A stretch of 64,000 nt of DNA from Clostridia bacterium. Its GTDB lineage: Bacteria > Bacillota > Clostridia > Oscillospirales > Acutalibacteraceae. The translations under genes were made by a program, and so were the position numbers. The stretch is taken from positions 1 through 64,000 of the forward strand of contig JAFVBH010000077.1 of assembly GCA_017480115.1 (NCBI GenBank), read 5' to 3'. The notes below the pieces were generated by a model. That model searched no databases. It was not told the origin of the DNA and saw nothing but the letters and a program-made list of their open reading frames with translations. Positions within the stretch are counted from its first letter, which is position 1. The number at the start of each line of letters is the position of its first letter. Shown here one piece after another: positions 33,806 to 42,895 of the stretch.

Positions 33806-34675
33806 ATGCAAGAGATCAGGCAAGCTTTTTTATCCGGCGAACGGGCACTGTATGGCAGTCGGGAATTAAAAATAGCAGACAGTATTTTTGATAACGGGGA
33901 ATCGCCGCTGAAGGAGAGCCGACATATTTCGCTGACAGGCTGTATGTTCCGCTGGAAATACCCGCTCTGGTACTGCTGCGACATTGCCGCCACGGACTGT
34001 ACGTGGTTTGAGACAGCGCGCGCCGGCGTTTGGTATACGGATAATATCACGGTGAAAAACGCAGTGATTCAGGCGCCGAAGAATTTCCGCCGCTGCACGG
34101 GTTTAACGCTGGAGGACGTGACCTTCACCAACGCTGCGGAGACGCTGTGGAACTGTGCGGACGTGACGCTGAAAAACGTATCCGCCAAGGGCGATTATTT
34201 TGCCATGAATTGCAGCGATATGCTGATCGACGGCTTGACGCTGGACGGCAACTATTCCTTTGACGGTGTGAAAAACGCCACCGTACGCAATTCCCGCCTG
34301 CTGTCCAAGGACGCATTTTGGAACACGGAGAACGTCACGGTAGAGGATTCCTTTATTTCCGGGGAATATCTGGGCTGGAACGCAAAAAATCTCACGCTGG
34401 TGAATTGTACTGTTGAGAGTTTACAGGGTATGTGCTATATCGACAACCTAAAGATGATAAATTGCAAGCTCATTAACACCACGCTGGCGTTTGAATACGC
34501 TGCCGTTGAGGCGGAGATCACATCAAAAATCGACAGTGTGCTGAATCCCGCAGCGGGGACGATCACCGCTCCCGCGATCGGAGAATTGATTATTGAAAGG
34601 GATAAGATCGATCCGTCCAAAACGGTCATTCACTGTGATGTGATTGACAGAACCTCTGACAAGTCCAATTGGTAA
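33806..34675 (+). CDS. DUF3737 protein (right-handed beta-helix-like)
   Basis: The protein has 289 residues. Many short repeating strands of the form xxNxTVxNSxxxxxDAFWxTxxVTVEDSxxxGEYLGW suggest a pectate-lyase-like parallel beta-helix. It has no signal peptide, so it is cytoplasmic. It begins MQEIRQAFLSGERALYGS, as DUF3737 members do. The start at 33806 follows GAGGAG by 6 bases. It lies 9 bases from a PatB/MalY aminotransferase, a pairing I recall as recurrent in Firmicutes. Function is unknown. Confidence 0.82.
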   Translation: MQEIRQAFLSGERALYGSRELKIADSIFDNGESPLKESRHISLTGCMFRWKYPLWYCCDIAATDCTWFETARAGVWYTDNITVKNAVIQAPKNFRRCTGLTLEDVTFTNAAETLWNCADVTLKNVSAKGDYFAMNCSDMLIDGLTLDGNYSFDGVKNATVRNSRLLSKDAFWNTENVTVEDSFISGEYLGWNAKNLTLVNCTVESLQGMCYIDNLKMINCKLINTTLAFEYAAVEAEITSKIDSVLNPAAGTITAPAIGELIIERDKIDPSKTVIHCDVIDRTSDKSNW

Positions 34676-34684
34676 GGAGCCGCT

Positions 34685-35878
34685 ATGCAATATGATTTTG
34701 ATACGCCCGTCAACAGGCGTGGAACAGATTCTGTCAAATGGGACGTGGCGGCAAACGAGCTGCCCATGTGGGTGGCGGATATGGATTTTCATACCGCGCC
34801 CGCGATCATCGACGCGATGAACCGACGCACCGCCCATGGTGTATTTGGCTATGGCGACGTGACCGCCGATTGGTATGACGCGTACATCGGCTGGTGGAAA
34901 CGGCGGCACGGCTTTGCCATGGAGAAAGAGTGGTTGATCTTTTGCACGGGCGTTATTCCCGCTATCTCCAGCACGGTGCGTAAGCTGACAACACCCAATG
35001 AAAATGTTGTCCTGCTGACGCCGATCTATAATATATTTTTTAACAGCATCGTCAATAACGGCTGCCGGGCGCTGGAATGCCCGTTGCGCTATACTGAAGG
35101 TGTGTATGAGATTGATTTTGTCGATCTGGAAACAAAGCTTTCCGATCCGCAGACAACGTTAATGATCTTTTGTAATCCGCATAATCCTGTGGGAAAGATT
35201 TGGGATCGGACAACGCTGTGTGAAGTCGGCAGACTGTGCCGGAAACATCACGTGACCGTGATTTCCGATGAGATTCATTGTGATATTACGTCGCCGGGCA
35301 GCGCGTATACGCCCTTTGCCGCAGCGTCGGAGGATTGCCGCGCGGTCAGTATCACCTGCATCGCACCGACCAAGACGTTTAATCTTGCCGGTATGCAGAC
35401 TGCGGCGGTGTGTGTGCCGGATCCGGTGCTGCGGCATAAGGTATGGCGCGCGTTGAATACTGACGAAGTCGCTGAACCCAACAGCTTTGCTGTGCCGGTC
35501 ACCGTCGCCGCCTTTACGCAGGGGGCGGACTGGCTTGACGCGCTGTGTAGCTATCTATTTGAAAATCGGCGGATTGCCGAGGACTTTATCGCCCGTGAGG
35601 TCCCTGTCCTGCATACCGTGCATGGCGAAGCGACGTATCTGTTGTGGATCGATGCGCGCGCGCTTACCGCTGACAGTCGCGCTTTTGCCGACTTTATTCG
35701 CAGGGAAACGGGGCTGTATCTTTCTGCCGGAGGGAGCTACGGCAGGGCAGGGCAGGGGTTCTTGCGCATGAATCTTGCCTGTCCGCGCGATCGCTTGGCA
35801 GACGGCTTGCAGCGGCTGAAACAGGCGGCGGATGCATTTTCGGCAATTGCTGTAAATGCGGAAACGCGGGTCGAATAA
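34685..35878 (+). CDS. PatB/MalY-type aminotransferase (probable cystathionine beta-lyase)
   Basis: The protein has 397 residues and PLP fold type I. The MalY/PatB start NRRGTDSVKWD is followed by LPMWVADMDF, then ICNPHNPVGKIW, SDEIHCDI, and the PLP lysine at about residue 230 in CIAPTKTFNLAGMQ. The family cleaves C-S bonds in cystathionine or related thiols, sometimes with a regulatory role. It is co-transcribed with the DUF3737 gene. Confidence 0.88.
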   Translation: MQYDFDTPVNRRGTDSVKWDVAANELPMWVADMDFHTAPAIIDAMNRRTAHGVFGYGDVTADWYDAYIGWWKRRHGFAMEKEWLIFCTGVIPAISSTVRKLTTPNENVVLLTPIYNIFFNSIVNNGCRALECPLRYTEGVYEIDFVDLETKLSDPQTTLMIFCNPHNPVGKIWDRTTLCEVGRLCRKHHVTVISDEIHCDITSPGSAYTPFAAASEDCRAVSITCIAPTKTFNLAGMQTAAVCVPDPVLRHKVWRALNTDEVAEPNSFAVPVTVAAFTQGADWLDALCSYLFENRRIAEDFIAREVPVLHTVHGEATYLLWIDARALTADSRAFADFIRRETGLYLSAGGSYGRAGQGFLRMNLACPRDRLADGLQRLKQAADAFSAIAVNAETRVE

Positions 35879-35922
35879 TTTTCGCGAAATTGCAGGGACA
35901 TGTGTGATTTCGCCTCATTGAG

Positions 35923-35965
35923 AAAACGATCGGAAGAAACTTTATTTGTTTCTTCCGATCGTTTT
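35923..35965. terminator. Bidirectional terminator between patB and lgt
   Basis: AAAACGATCGGAAGAAAC (35923-35940) pairs perfectly with 35948-35965. T's follow on both strands. It overlaps the lgt stop codon. Confidence 0.88.
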
Positions 35966-36984
35966 TAATCACTGCCTTGTTGTGTTTCCTGCGCTGTCTG
36001 CGCCTTGACTTCTGCTTCGGCTTTCAGTCTTGCCATCTTTCTTTCTTTTAACGTGGGCACAGCGTCCGGCGGGAACCAGTCCACGCCCTCAATGGGTTTT
36101 GGATTTTTTGTGTATCGGATCATGGCGATAAAGAAAACCACCAGGCATGCAAGCACCAAAACCGCGGACAGCAGCTGCGATACGCGGATATTGGTCGCCG
36201 CAATATAAAGGCTGTCGGTGCGGAATCCCTCGACGATCATGCGCTCCAAGCCGTACCACATGCCGTAAATCAAAAACAGCTCGCCGCTGAATTTGCGGAA
36301 TTTTTTCAAAACCAAATACAATAGCGCAAAGCCCAGCAGGCACCAAATCGATTCATAAAGAAATGTGGGGTGGACGTATCCGGCGGGATCCATTTCTATG
36401 CCGCGCGCCGCCAGTGCCGCACTGTCGCGAGTCACCGCGGCGGCAATCTTTTGGCTCCACATGCCCCACGGCATATTCGTGTTGGTGCCGAACGCCTCCT
36501 GATTGGCAAAATTGCCCCAGCGTCCGATGCCTTGACCGATCAGCAGGCTCATACCTACAAGATCCAGCAAATTTAAAAAGTTCATTTTGCGGATCTTACA
36601 TGCGATGTATGCGCCTAAAATGCCGCCGATAATGCCGCCATAGATCGCAAGACCGCCTTCCCATATCTTAAAGATGCTTAAAAGATCATTTTTATAGGTA
36701 TCCCATGCAAAGATGACGTAGTACAGCCGCGCGCCGATCACGCCGAGGATCGTGCCGCCGATCAGCACATCGATCATCTTGTCCAGATTGATCTTCCATG
36801 TATAAGCGATTCTGCCGCCGAAAAGCACGGCAAGCAGAAAACCGAATGCGATGATCACGCCGTACCACTTGATGCTGAATTCTCTTCCTCCGAGGGTGAA
36901 CTCGCAAAATACCGACGACACAGAAAACGCCTTGTCCGGGAACATTTTAAAGTAAACGTCAACTGCGTTCTGAAAAAATTTCAT
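35965..36984 (-). CDS. lgt: Prolipoprotein diacylglyceryl transferase
   Basis: The protein has 339 residues with about seven membrane helices. It shows IKWYGVIIAFGF, the GARLYYVIF segment with the key Arg, the Lgt signature LLIGQGIGRWGNFANQEAFG, and the late HPTFLYES. It transfers diacylglycerol to lipobox cysteines such as those of the two lipoproteins encoded here. A Lys/Glu/Gln-rich C-terminal tail of about 30 residues extends past the usual length. It follows yebC on the same strand. The ATG at 36984 follows GGAGA; a TTG six bases earlier is less likely. Confidence 0.93.
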   Translation of the reverse strand: MKFFQNAVDVYFKMFPDKAFSVSSVFCEFTLGGREFSIKWYGVIIAFGFLLAVLFGGRIAYTWKINLDKMIDVLIGGTILGVIGARLYYVIFAWDTYKNDLLSIFKIWEGGLAIYGGIIGGILGAYIACKIRKMNFLNLLDLVGMSLLIGQGIGRWGNFANQEAFGTNTNMPWGMWSQKIAAAVTRDSAALAARGIEMDPAGYVHPTFLYESIWCLLGFALLYLVLKKFRKFSGELFLIYGMWYGLERMIVEGFRTDSLYIAATNIRVSQLLSAVLVLACLVVFFIAMIRYTKNPKPIEGVDWFPPDAVPTLKERKMARLKAEAEVKAQTAQETQQGSD

Positions 36985-37012
36985 ATTCAATTCTCCGTGT
37001 TAAAGAGACGGC

Positions 37013-37750
37013 TTACTCGTAGTCGTCCTCGTTCTCCCAGTTGTGCCAGACGCTCTGTACGTCGTCGTTATCCTCAAACATCTCCAGCATTTTGCCCATC
37101 TGAACGATGGTATCCGGATCATCAATGCGTGTGTAGGTGGTGGGGACATACTCTGGCTGGAACGATGCGATGGTATAGCCCTTGGCTTCCAGATCCTCGC
37201 GCACGCCTGTCAAATCGTTGACCTCGGTACGAATATCAAATACTTCACCGTCTGTGATAAAGTCCACAGCGCCTGCCTCCAGCGCGTCCTCCATCAGTTT
37301 ATCTTCGTCCACGTCTTCCTTCTCGATAAGAATGACGCCCTGCCGGTTAAACATGAACATTACGCTGCCGCTCTGTCCCATATTTCCGCCGTATTTATCA
37401 AAATAGTGGCGCACGTCGCCTGCGGTGCGGTTGCGGTTGTCAGTCAATGTTTCAACCACGACCGCGACGCCGTTGGGGCCGTAGCCTTCGTAAATAATCT
37501 CCTCATAGTTGTCGGCATTGGTGTCTCCGGCAGCTTTTTTGATGATGCGTTCAATATTATCGTTGGGGACGTTATTTGCCTTTGCCTTTGCGATCACGTC
37601 CTTAAGCTTGGAGTTGCCCGCAGGGTCGGGGCCGCCCTCTCGAACGGCGACGGCGATCTCTCTGCCGATTTTGGTAAAGACCTTGGCTCTGGCGTTATCG
37701 GTCTTTTCCTTTTTTCTTTTGATCGTGCTCCATTTGGAATGTCCGGACAT
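37013..37750 (-). CDS. yebC: YebC/TACO1-family protein
   Basis: The protein has 245 residues beginning MSGHSKWSTIKRKKEKTDNARAK, then NVPNDNIERIIKKA, YEGYGPNGVAVVVETLTDNRNRTA, and an acidic C-terminus. Members have been described as transcriptional regulators and, more recently, as ribosome-associated factors that relieve stalling at proline runs. The start follows AAGGA. It probably shares a transcript with lgt. Confidence 0.93.
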   Translation of the reverse strand: MSGHSKWSTIKRKKEKTDNARAKVFTKIGREIAVAVREGGPDPAGNSKLKDVIAKAKANNVPNDNIERIIKKAAGDTNADNYEEIIYEGYGPNGVAVVVETLTDNRNRTAGDVRHYFDKYGGNMGQSGSVMFMFNRQGVILIEKEDVDEDKLMEDALEAGAVDFITDGEVFDIRTEVNDLTGVREDLEAKGYTIASFQPEYVPTTYTRIDDPDTIVQMGKMLEMFEDNDDVQSVWHNWENEDDYE

Positions 37751-37798
37751 ATAAAGGTTCCTTTCTTAATGAATTTACATGTTTATATAGTACACATC

Positions 37799-37827
37799 AT
37801 TTTAGCACTTTCGGTAAAACCAGTCAA
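37799..37827 (-). promoter_or_regulatory. Sigma-A promoter of yebC-lgt
   Basis: On the minus strand TTGACT (37827-37822) and TAAAAT (37804-37799) are 17 bases apart. Confidence 0.75.
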
Positions 37828-37956
37828 GAGGTATCTATGTTTCCGGCTATTCATAATTTATTCATATAATAGGCGCAATTGTGTAATTAGTCTGTGATAT
37901 GATCAAAACAAATAAACAAATGCTGTGTTTATCAGCAAAAAATAGGAGGTTTTTTC

Positions 37957-38121
37957 ATGGAAAACATTATTCATCTGATTCAGGGCGGCAAGACGCCTGC
38001 GGATACTGTAAGCAATGTTTCTTCCGGTTTTGGCGTTGTTTTCGAGGCAATCAGAAAAATCTATTACCTCATTTACAATGCGATTGCCGAGTTCAGAGGC
38101 AAGCCCACAAAGACCTATTGA
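37957..38121 (+). CDS. 54-aa small protein, unknown
   Basis: A strong AGGAGG lies 7 bases before the ATG, and a terminator follows 8 bases after the stop, so the frame looks like a genuine short gene. The protein has a polar N-terminal half with a GGKTPADT stretch and an amphipathic or partly hydrophobic middle (FGVVFEAIRKIYYLIYNAI), ending in basic residues. I do not recognise it. It could be a membrane-associated regulator or spore/envelope component. Confidence 0.65.
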   Translation: MENIIHLIQGGKTPADTVSNVSSGFGVVFEAIRKIYYLIYNAIAEFRGKPTKTY

Positions 38122-38129
38122 TTTTACGT

Positions 38130-38159
38130 GACGGCGGCGGAGGTTTCCGCCGTCTTTTT
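38130..38159 (+). terminator. Terminator after the 54-aa gene
   Basis: GACGGCGG (38130-38137) pairs perfectly with CCGCCGTC (38147-38154), followed by five T's. Confidence 0.85.
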
Positions 38160-38174
38160 CATTATTTTTGATAT

Positions 38175-38203
38175 TTGACTGTTGCGTATAAACATGCTAT
38201 AAT
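38175..38203 (+). promoter_or_regulatory. Sigma-A promoter of the two-component operon
   Basis: TTGACT (38175-38180), 17 bases, and a perfect TATAAT (38198-38203). Confidence 0.82.
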
Positions 38204-38267
38204 ATAAATATAAAAAGTTCAAAATGCAAATATAAACAGAATAATGAACATAAGTGGAGTGCTGACG

Positions 38268-38954
38268 ATGAAAAAAATCATTGTTGCGGACGATGAAGAA
38301 CTGATCCGCAAGCTTGTATGTGATTTCCTGGTACGCGATGGCTATGAGCCTTTACAGGCTGGTGACGGGGAGGAAGTTCTTGCTCTGTTTGAGGAAAATC
38401 CGGATACGGAGCTGTTTATCCTCGATATTATGATGCCGAATATGGACGGTTGGGAGACCTGCCGCAAGATCAGAGAAAAAAGCGCTGTTCCGGTAATCAT
38501 GCTGACTGCCCGAAGTCAGGAGTTTGACGAATTGATGGGCTTTGAGGTCGGCGCGGACGATTATGTCACAAAGCCTTTCAGCCCGACGGTGCTGATGAAG
38601 CGCGTTGCCGCACTGCTGCGCCGGGAGAACACGGTTGCCGGGCATGTGGCTTTCTCTCTGGACGGTTTGGAGCTGGACCAGAATGCGCATTCGGTTTCGC
38701 TGGATGGAAAATCCGTTTCGCTGACGCTGAAGGAGTACAGCATTCTTTTAAAGTTGCTTGCTGCGGTGGACAGAGTTTTTACCCGCGACCAGATTCTCAA
38801 TGATATTTGGGGCTATGATTTTTACGGAGATATTCGCACAGTGGATTCCCATGTTGCCCGTCTGCGCACAAAACTGGGCGACTGGGGCGCGCGGCATATT
38901 AAGACCATTTACGGTACCGGTTATAAAATAGAGGCGAACGCGCATGAAGCGTAA
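38268..38954 (+). CDS. OmpR-family response regulator
   Basis: The protein has 228 residues. The receiver domain has the acidic pair in ADDEE, the phosphoacceptor Asp in LFILDIMMP, and Lys in DDYVTKPFSP. A C-terminal winged helix follows (SLTLKEYSILLKLL, RTVDSHVARLRTKLGD, GTGYKIE). It overlaps the sensor kinase gene by 11 bases. Targets are unknown. The ATG at 38268 follows GTGGAG by 8 bases. Confidence 0.93.
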   Translation: MKKIIVADDEELIRKLVCDFLVRDGYEPLQAGDGEEVLALFEENPDTELFILDIMMPNMDGWETCRKIREKSAVPVIMLTARSQEFDELMGFEVGADDYVTKPFSPTVLMKRVAALLRRENTVAGHVAFSLDGLELDQNAHSVSLDGKSVSLTLKEYSILLKLLAAVDRVFTRDQILNDIWGYDFYGDIRTVDSHVARLRTKLGDWGARHIKTIYGTGYKIEANAHEA

Positions 38955-40479
38955 TCAAAACGCTGCTGCCGTATTCGGCGACGGCGTTGAAAAAAAGAAA
39001 CACCGTCGGCGCATCAGTATCAGCACAAGCCTGTTTATTTCCGTTATGGCGATCGTGTTGTTATTCGTGGCGACGATCGTGCTGGTGGATTCCCGCCTGA
39101 TGAACGTCGTATACATCTTTTCCAGCGCATGGAAAATGTGGGATATAACCGAGCCCATCGACGAAATGTATACGCAGAGGCTGTCAGACGAGGAAATGGC
39201 AACGCGTCTGTCCGCGCTGGAGACGGAGTACGACGTATCGCTGGAAATTTTCGATGACGCAGGGTATTTGGTATTTTCCTCAGACTCTCCGGAGGATATA
39301 TACGGCAGAGCGACCGACCAGTCGCTTGCCCGCCTGTATAATGAGGAATCCTCCGGCGCGGGATCAAAGCTGAAGCGGCATTTTGAATTCCAAAAGGACA
39401 ATAATTCCGATATACAAATGGAATATATCGTCTACGTTATGACGTTGGATAACGATTATACGGCAAAGGCGTTCAAGATGAAAACACCTATGGACGAGAG
39501 CGCGCAGATCGCGGTACAGTTTGTGGTCTACACGGCGCTGACGGTCGTCTTTATTGCGGTGATCGTTATCAGAATCTTTTCGCAGCGTTTTACGCGGCCG
39601 CTGAAAGACATCAGCGCCATTACCCACGATATGTCGCGGCTGGACTTTTCCAAGCGATGCCCGCCGTCAAGAACCCGGGAGATCGCTCTGCTTTCCGACA
39701 GCATTAATGAATTGGGCGAATCACTGAATGTGGCGTTGGATGATCTGAAAGCGAAGAATCAGAAGCTGCAGGATGACTATGAAAAGGAAAAAATGCTGGA
39801 GCGGTTGCGGACGGATTTTATTGCCGGCGCGTCCCATGAGCTGAAAACCCCCATTGCCATTGTCCGCGGTTATGCGGAGGGAATGAGTTTTCTGCTGGAG
39901 TCTGATCCCGCGGCGGCAAAGCAGTATGCGGAAACGATCATCGGCGAAACGGAGCGTATGAACCAGTTGGTTATGAAACTGCTGGAGATTATTAAGTACG
40001 ATTCCGGCGATTATATCGTAAATTACGATATCTTTGATATTTATGAGCTCGTGCAGGATTGGTTTGACCGAAACGCCGAGATTTTGATGGAAAAATCCAT
40101 CACCTATGAAAACAATATCCCGCAAGACTGCTTGGGGACCGGCGATTCCATGCTGATCAGCTCGATCGTCAATAATTATTTGTCTAACGGGGTATCGCAT
40201 ATCGACGGCGCGCGTGTGCTGCGCGCTTCCATGACGGAAACCGGCGAGGGCTACCGCGTCAGCATTTTCAATACCGGTAAAAATATTGCCGATAAAGATT
40301 TGGATATGATTTGGAACAGCTTTTACCGCGCGGATAAGTCCATGTCGCGGGCGGAAGGGCGTTTCGGTCTCGGGCTTGCGATCGTGACCTCGATCCAGCG
40401 GCTGCACGGTATGCAATTCGGTGTTGAGAACATGCCTGACGGCGTGCGTTTTTGGTTTGATATTAAAAAAGCGGAATAA
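38944..40479 (+). CDS. Membrane sensor histidine kinase
   Basis: The protein has 511 residues. A basic N-terminus, one membrane helix (about 27-48) and an extracytoplasmic sensor of about 130 residues precede a second helix (about 180-200). HAMP, the His box ASHELKTPIAIVRGYAEG, and an HATPase domain with N, G1 and G2 boxes (IVNNYLSNGVSH, RFGLGLAIV) follow. It should phosphorylate the regulator encoded just upstream. The signal cannot be told from the sequence. Confidence 0.93.
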   Translation: MKRNQNAAAVFGDGVEKKKHRRRISISTSLFISVMAIVLLFVATIVLVDSRLMNVVYIFSSAWKMWDITEPIDEMYTQRLSDEEMATRLSALETEYDVSLEIFDDAGYLVFSSDSPEDIYGRATDQSLARLYNEESSGAGSKLKRHFEFQKDNNSDIQMEYIVYVMTLDNDYTAKAFKMKTPMDESAQIAVQFVVYTALTVVFIAVIVIRIFSQRFTRPLKDISAITHDMSRLDFSKRCPPSRTREIALLSDSINELGESLNVALDDLKAKNQKLQDDYEKEKMLERLRTDFIAGASHELKTPIAIVRGYAEGMSFLLESDPAAAKQYAETIIGETERMNQLVMKLLEIIKYDSGDYIVNYDIFDIYELVQDWFDRNAEILMEKSITYENNIPQDCLGTGDSMLISSIVNNYLSNGVSHIDGARVLRASMTETGEGYRVSIFNTGKNIADKDLDMIWNSFYRADKSMSRAEGRFGLGLAIVTSIQRLHGMQFGVENMPDGVRFWFDIKKAE

Positions 40480-40499
40480 AAAAGAGACTATACCGAACG

Positions 40500-40542
40500 T
40501 GAAGTTCCCCATTTGTACGAACAGTACAAGTGGGGAACTTCA
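40500..40542. terminator. Strong hairpin between convergent sensor kinase and spoIVB genes
   Basis: TGAAGTTCCCCA (40500-40511) pairs perfectly with TGGGGAACTTCA (40531-40542), and the inside adds TGTAC/GTACA. T-runs are weak on the plus strand and better on the minus strand. Confidence 0.6.
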
Positions 40543-40571
40543 GTTGCGGCACGTTTATTTTGGTTTTTGAA

Positions 40572-41777
40572 TTACGCGGCTTTCTCTGCATCTGCAAGAC
40601 TGCTTGCCGTATCCCACATGGTATCTGCAAAGATCGCATAGCCCGTGGCGCTGTCGTCCAGCAGCACGTGGGTCACTGCGCCGATCAGCTTGCCGTTTTG
40701 CAGGATCGGGCTGCCGCTCATGCCCTGCACGATACCGCCTGTGGCGGCCAGCAGACGCGTGTCCGTCACGCGAATCACCATATCTCGATGGTTATCCGCA
40801 GTCGGGTTGACCTCGGTGATCTCCAGCGAATAGGCTTTGGGACCGTCGTTATCAATGCTGGTGACGACCTCCGCTTCCCCCTCCGTGATCTCAGACGGCA
40901 ACGCGATCTCATAGTCGCCGTAGGTCACAGGCGCTGCGTCTAGGGCGCCGAAAATACCGCTGTCGGTGTTTAAATAAATACCGCCCAGCAAGTTTTCTTC
41001 AAAGGTGCCGGAGATTTCTCCGGCAAAGCCGCTTGATCCTTTTTTTACGGAATTAATATGCGCGGATAGTACTTCTCCGTAGCTCATTTCCACAGGCAGC
41101 CCGGTGTCCGCGTCGCAGACCGCGTGTCCCAATCCGGCAAAAACACGTGTTTCCGGCTCGTAAAAGGTCAGTGTGCCGATGCCCGCTGCGTTGTCCCGCA
41201 GCCATAGCCCGACTTTATAGCCGCCGGTATCACGATCAATCTCCGGTGTTACGGAAAAAACATATTCATTGCCCGCGCGGCGGACGGTAAAGGCAATATC
41301 TCCGCCGTTACAGTCGTCTACCGCGTTGGAAATGTCAGTAATATCCATAATTTTATTCCCGTTGACCGCCGTGATAATATCGCCCTTCATCAGTCCGGCT
41401 GCCAGGGCAGGCTTTTTTTCTCCCTGTGCTGTTTGCACCGTGTCAGTATCCACCACATTGACGCCCTCGGTAAACAATCGCAGACCGAAGATTGAGCCGC
41501 ATACTGTCACTGTCTGCCGTTCCTTCACCGCGACCCGCACCGTTTTTATCGGTACCGCGCCCAAAAGCTGCAATTCTCCGTTGTAAGTGTCCCCGCCGTT
41601 TGCCATGACCGCCCGTTCCGCTGCGCCGACGGTGAACAGTCTCCCTGAACCCGCAGACGTTCCCGCAACCGTTGTATACGTATCCGGCAGGAGCAGATAG
41701 CCCGCAGTCGCCGTGCCCATAAGAACGGAGCAGAGCAGGATCATTATAACGCATATGATTTTAATTATTTTTTTCAT
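40572..41777 (-). CDS. spoIVB: SpoIVB serine peptidase
   Basis: The protein has 401 residues. An N-terminal membrane anchor (about 5-28) leads to a PDZ domain (ALAAGLMKGDIITAVNGNKI) and a peptidase S55 domain with the catalytic His in VFAGLGHAV and Ser in VQGMSGSPILQNGKLIGAV. In sporulation it is secreted from the forespore and cuts SpoIVFA to activate sigma-K in the mother cell. It is not next to recN and spo0A, the order seen in Bacillus. The start follows GGAGG. Confidence 0.94.
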   Translation of the reverse strand: MKKIIKIICVIMILLCSVLMGTATAGYLLLPDTYTTVAGTSAGSGRLFTVGAAERAVMANGGDTYNGELQLLGAVPIKTVRVAVKERQTVTVCGSIFGLRLFTEGVNVVDTDTVQTAQGEKKPALAAGLMKGDIITAVNGNKIMDITDISNAVDDCNGGDIAFTVRRAGNEYVFSVTPEIDRDTGGYKVGLWLRDNAAGIGTLTFYEPETRVFAGLGHAVCDADTGLPVEMSYGEVLSAHINSVKKGSSGFAGEISGTFEENLLGGIYLNTDSGIFGALDAAPVTYGDYEIALPSEITEGEAEVVTSIDNDGPKAYSLEITEVNPTADNHRDMVIRVTDTRLLAATGGIVQGMSGSPILQNGKLIGAVTHVLLDDSATGYAIFADTMWDTASSLADAEKAA

Positions 41778-41795
41778 TTTCCACCTCCACGATTT

Positions 41796-41825
41796 TAATA
41801 TGCCTGTTTTTTATCGCATTATCAA
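41796..41825 (-). promoter_or_regulatory. Possible sigma-G-type promoter of spoIVB
   Basis: On the minus strand CATATTA (41802-41796) fits the forespore -10 pattern CATnnTA, with TTGATA (41825-41820) 17 bases upstream. SpoIVB is forespore-expressed in Bacillus, which agrees. Confidence 0.35.
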
Positions 41826-41860
41826 CGGCAAAATAATCTCATAATTTTCATTAAAAACAA

Positions 41861-41900
41861 AAAACCGATGCTTCTCTTGTGCAGAAACACATCGGTTTTT
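41861..41900 (-). terminator. Terminator of the ddl-DUF1934-argS-prmA operon
   Basis: AAAACCGATG (41861-41870) pairs with CATCGGTTTT (41890-41899). On the minus strand T's follow the stem. Confidence 0.75.
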
Positions 41901-41965
41901 CTTGGAAAATTTGAAATTTTTTGAGAATAAATTCAGATTCAGCTGCTGCACTGCCGGATCAGAAT

Positions 41966-42895
41966 TTATAATTCCAAAACAAAGCACAGCCAGCCGTTTT
42001 GTTCGTGCCGTTCCTTGACAGTAAAGCCCAGCGCATTCACCGCGGCAAGCACATCGGACTCCCGTTTATCGATAATGCCGGAAATGATATATACGCTGTT
42101 TTCGCGCATAAATTGTTTGATGCCGCCGGATAGGGCAATGATGGCGTCCGCGACGATATTCGCCGCGATCACATCAAAGGCGCCGCTGACTTTATCCGTT
42201 AAATCGCCGTGGATCAGCGTGTATTTATCCGCGCCAAATCCGTTGCGCGCACCGTTTTCCGCTGCGGTTTTGACCGCAAGACTGTCAATATCCACGCCCG
42301 TGGCATGATTCGCGCCCAACAGCAGCGCGGCGACGGAAAGAATGCCGCTGCCGCAGCCCACGTCCAGCATATCGCAGCCGGGGGTAATATACTTTTCCAG
42401 CACGGACAGGCACAGCCTTGTGGTCTCATGGGTGCCGGAGCCAAACGCAATACCCGGTTCCAGATCCAGCACCACGCGGTTTTCCTTTTCCGCGTCGGCG
42501 ATCTCTTCCCATACGGGGCGAATCAGAAGTTTCTGCCCGATTTTCACGGGCTTAAAATATTTTTTCCAGTTGTTTTCCCATTCCTCCCGATCTCTGAGGG
42601 CAAACTCGATCGCAAAGGGAATATGTTCCGCATGCAGACGTTCTTCAAGGAATGCCGCCGCTTCAGCCGGGTTATCGTCGGGTGAAATATAAATGTGAAT
42701 AATGGATTTTGTGCGGTCTTTTTGCAGAAGCTCTTCGTCGATCAGGTCGATGTGGGCAATGTCCAGCGCCGCCTGCTCCAGATCGCGGTAATCCTCGGTA
42801 TAGATGCCGTAGGGCACGCACATGTTGGCAATATCCCCGGTCACGTCCGTGTGTGCCGCGGGAACGATAATTTTGATTTCCGTCCAGTTTTCCAT
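41966..42895 (-). CDS. prmA: Ribosomal protein L11 methyltransferase
   Basis: The protein has 309 residues. An N-terminal substrate-recognition domain carries WENNWKKYFKPVKIG, and the Rossmann methyltransferase shows FGSGTHETTRLCL, then MLDVGCGSGILSVAA and a post-motif IAANIVADAI. PrmA methylates lysines and the N-terminus of L11. The ATG at 42895 overlaps the argS stop by one base; a longer upstream frame would lie inside argS. Confidence 0.93.
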   Translation of the reverse strand: MENWTEIKIIVPAAHTDVTGDIANMCVPYGIYTEDYRDLEQAALDIAHIDLIDEELLQKDRTKSIIHIYISPDDNPAEAAAFLEERLHAEHIPFAIEFALRDREEWENNWKKYFKPVKIGQKLLIRPVWEEIADAEKENRVVLDLEPGIAFGSGTHETTRLCLSVLEKYITPGCDMLDVGCGSGILSVAALLLGANHATGVDIDSLAVKTAAENGARNGFGADKYTLIHGDLTDKVSGAFDVIAANIVADAIIALSGGIKQFMRENSVYIISGIIDKRESDVLAAVNALGFTVKERHEQNGWLCFVLEL

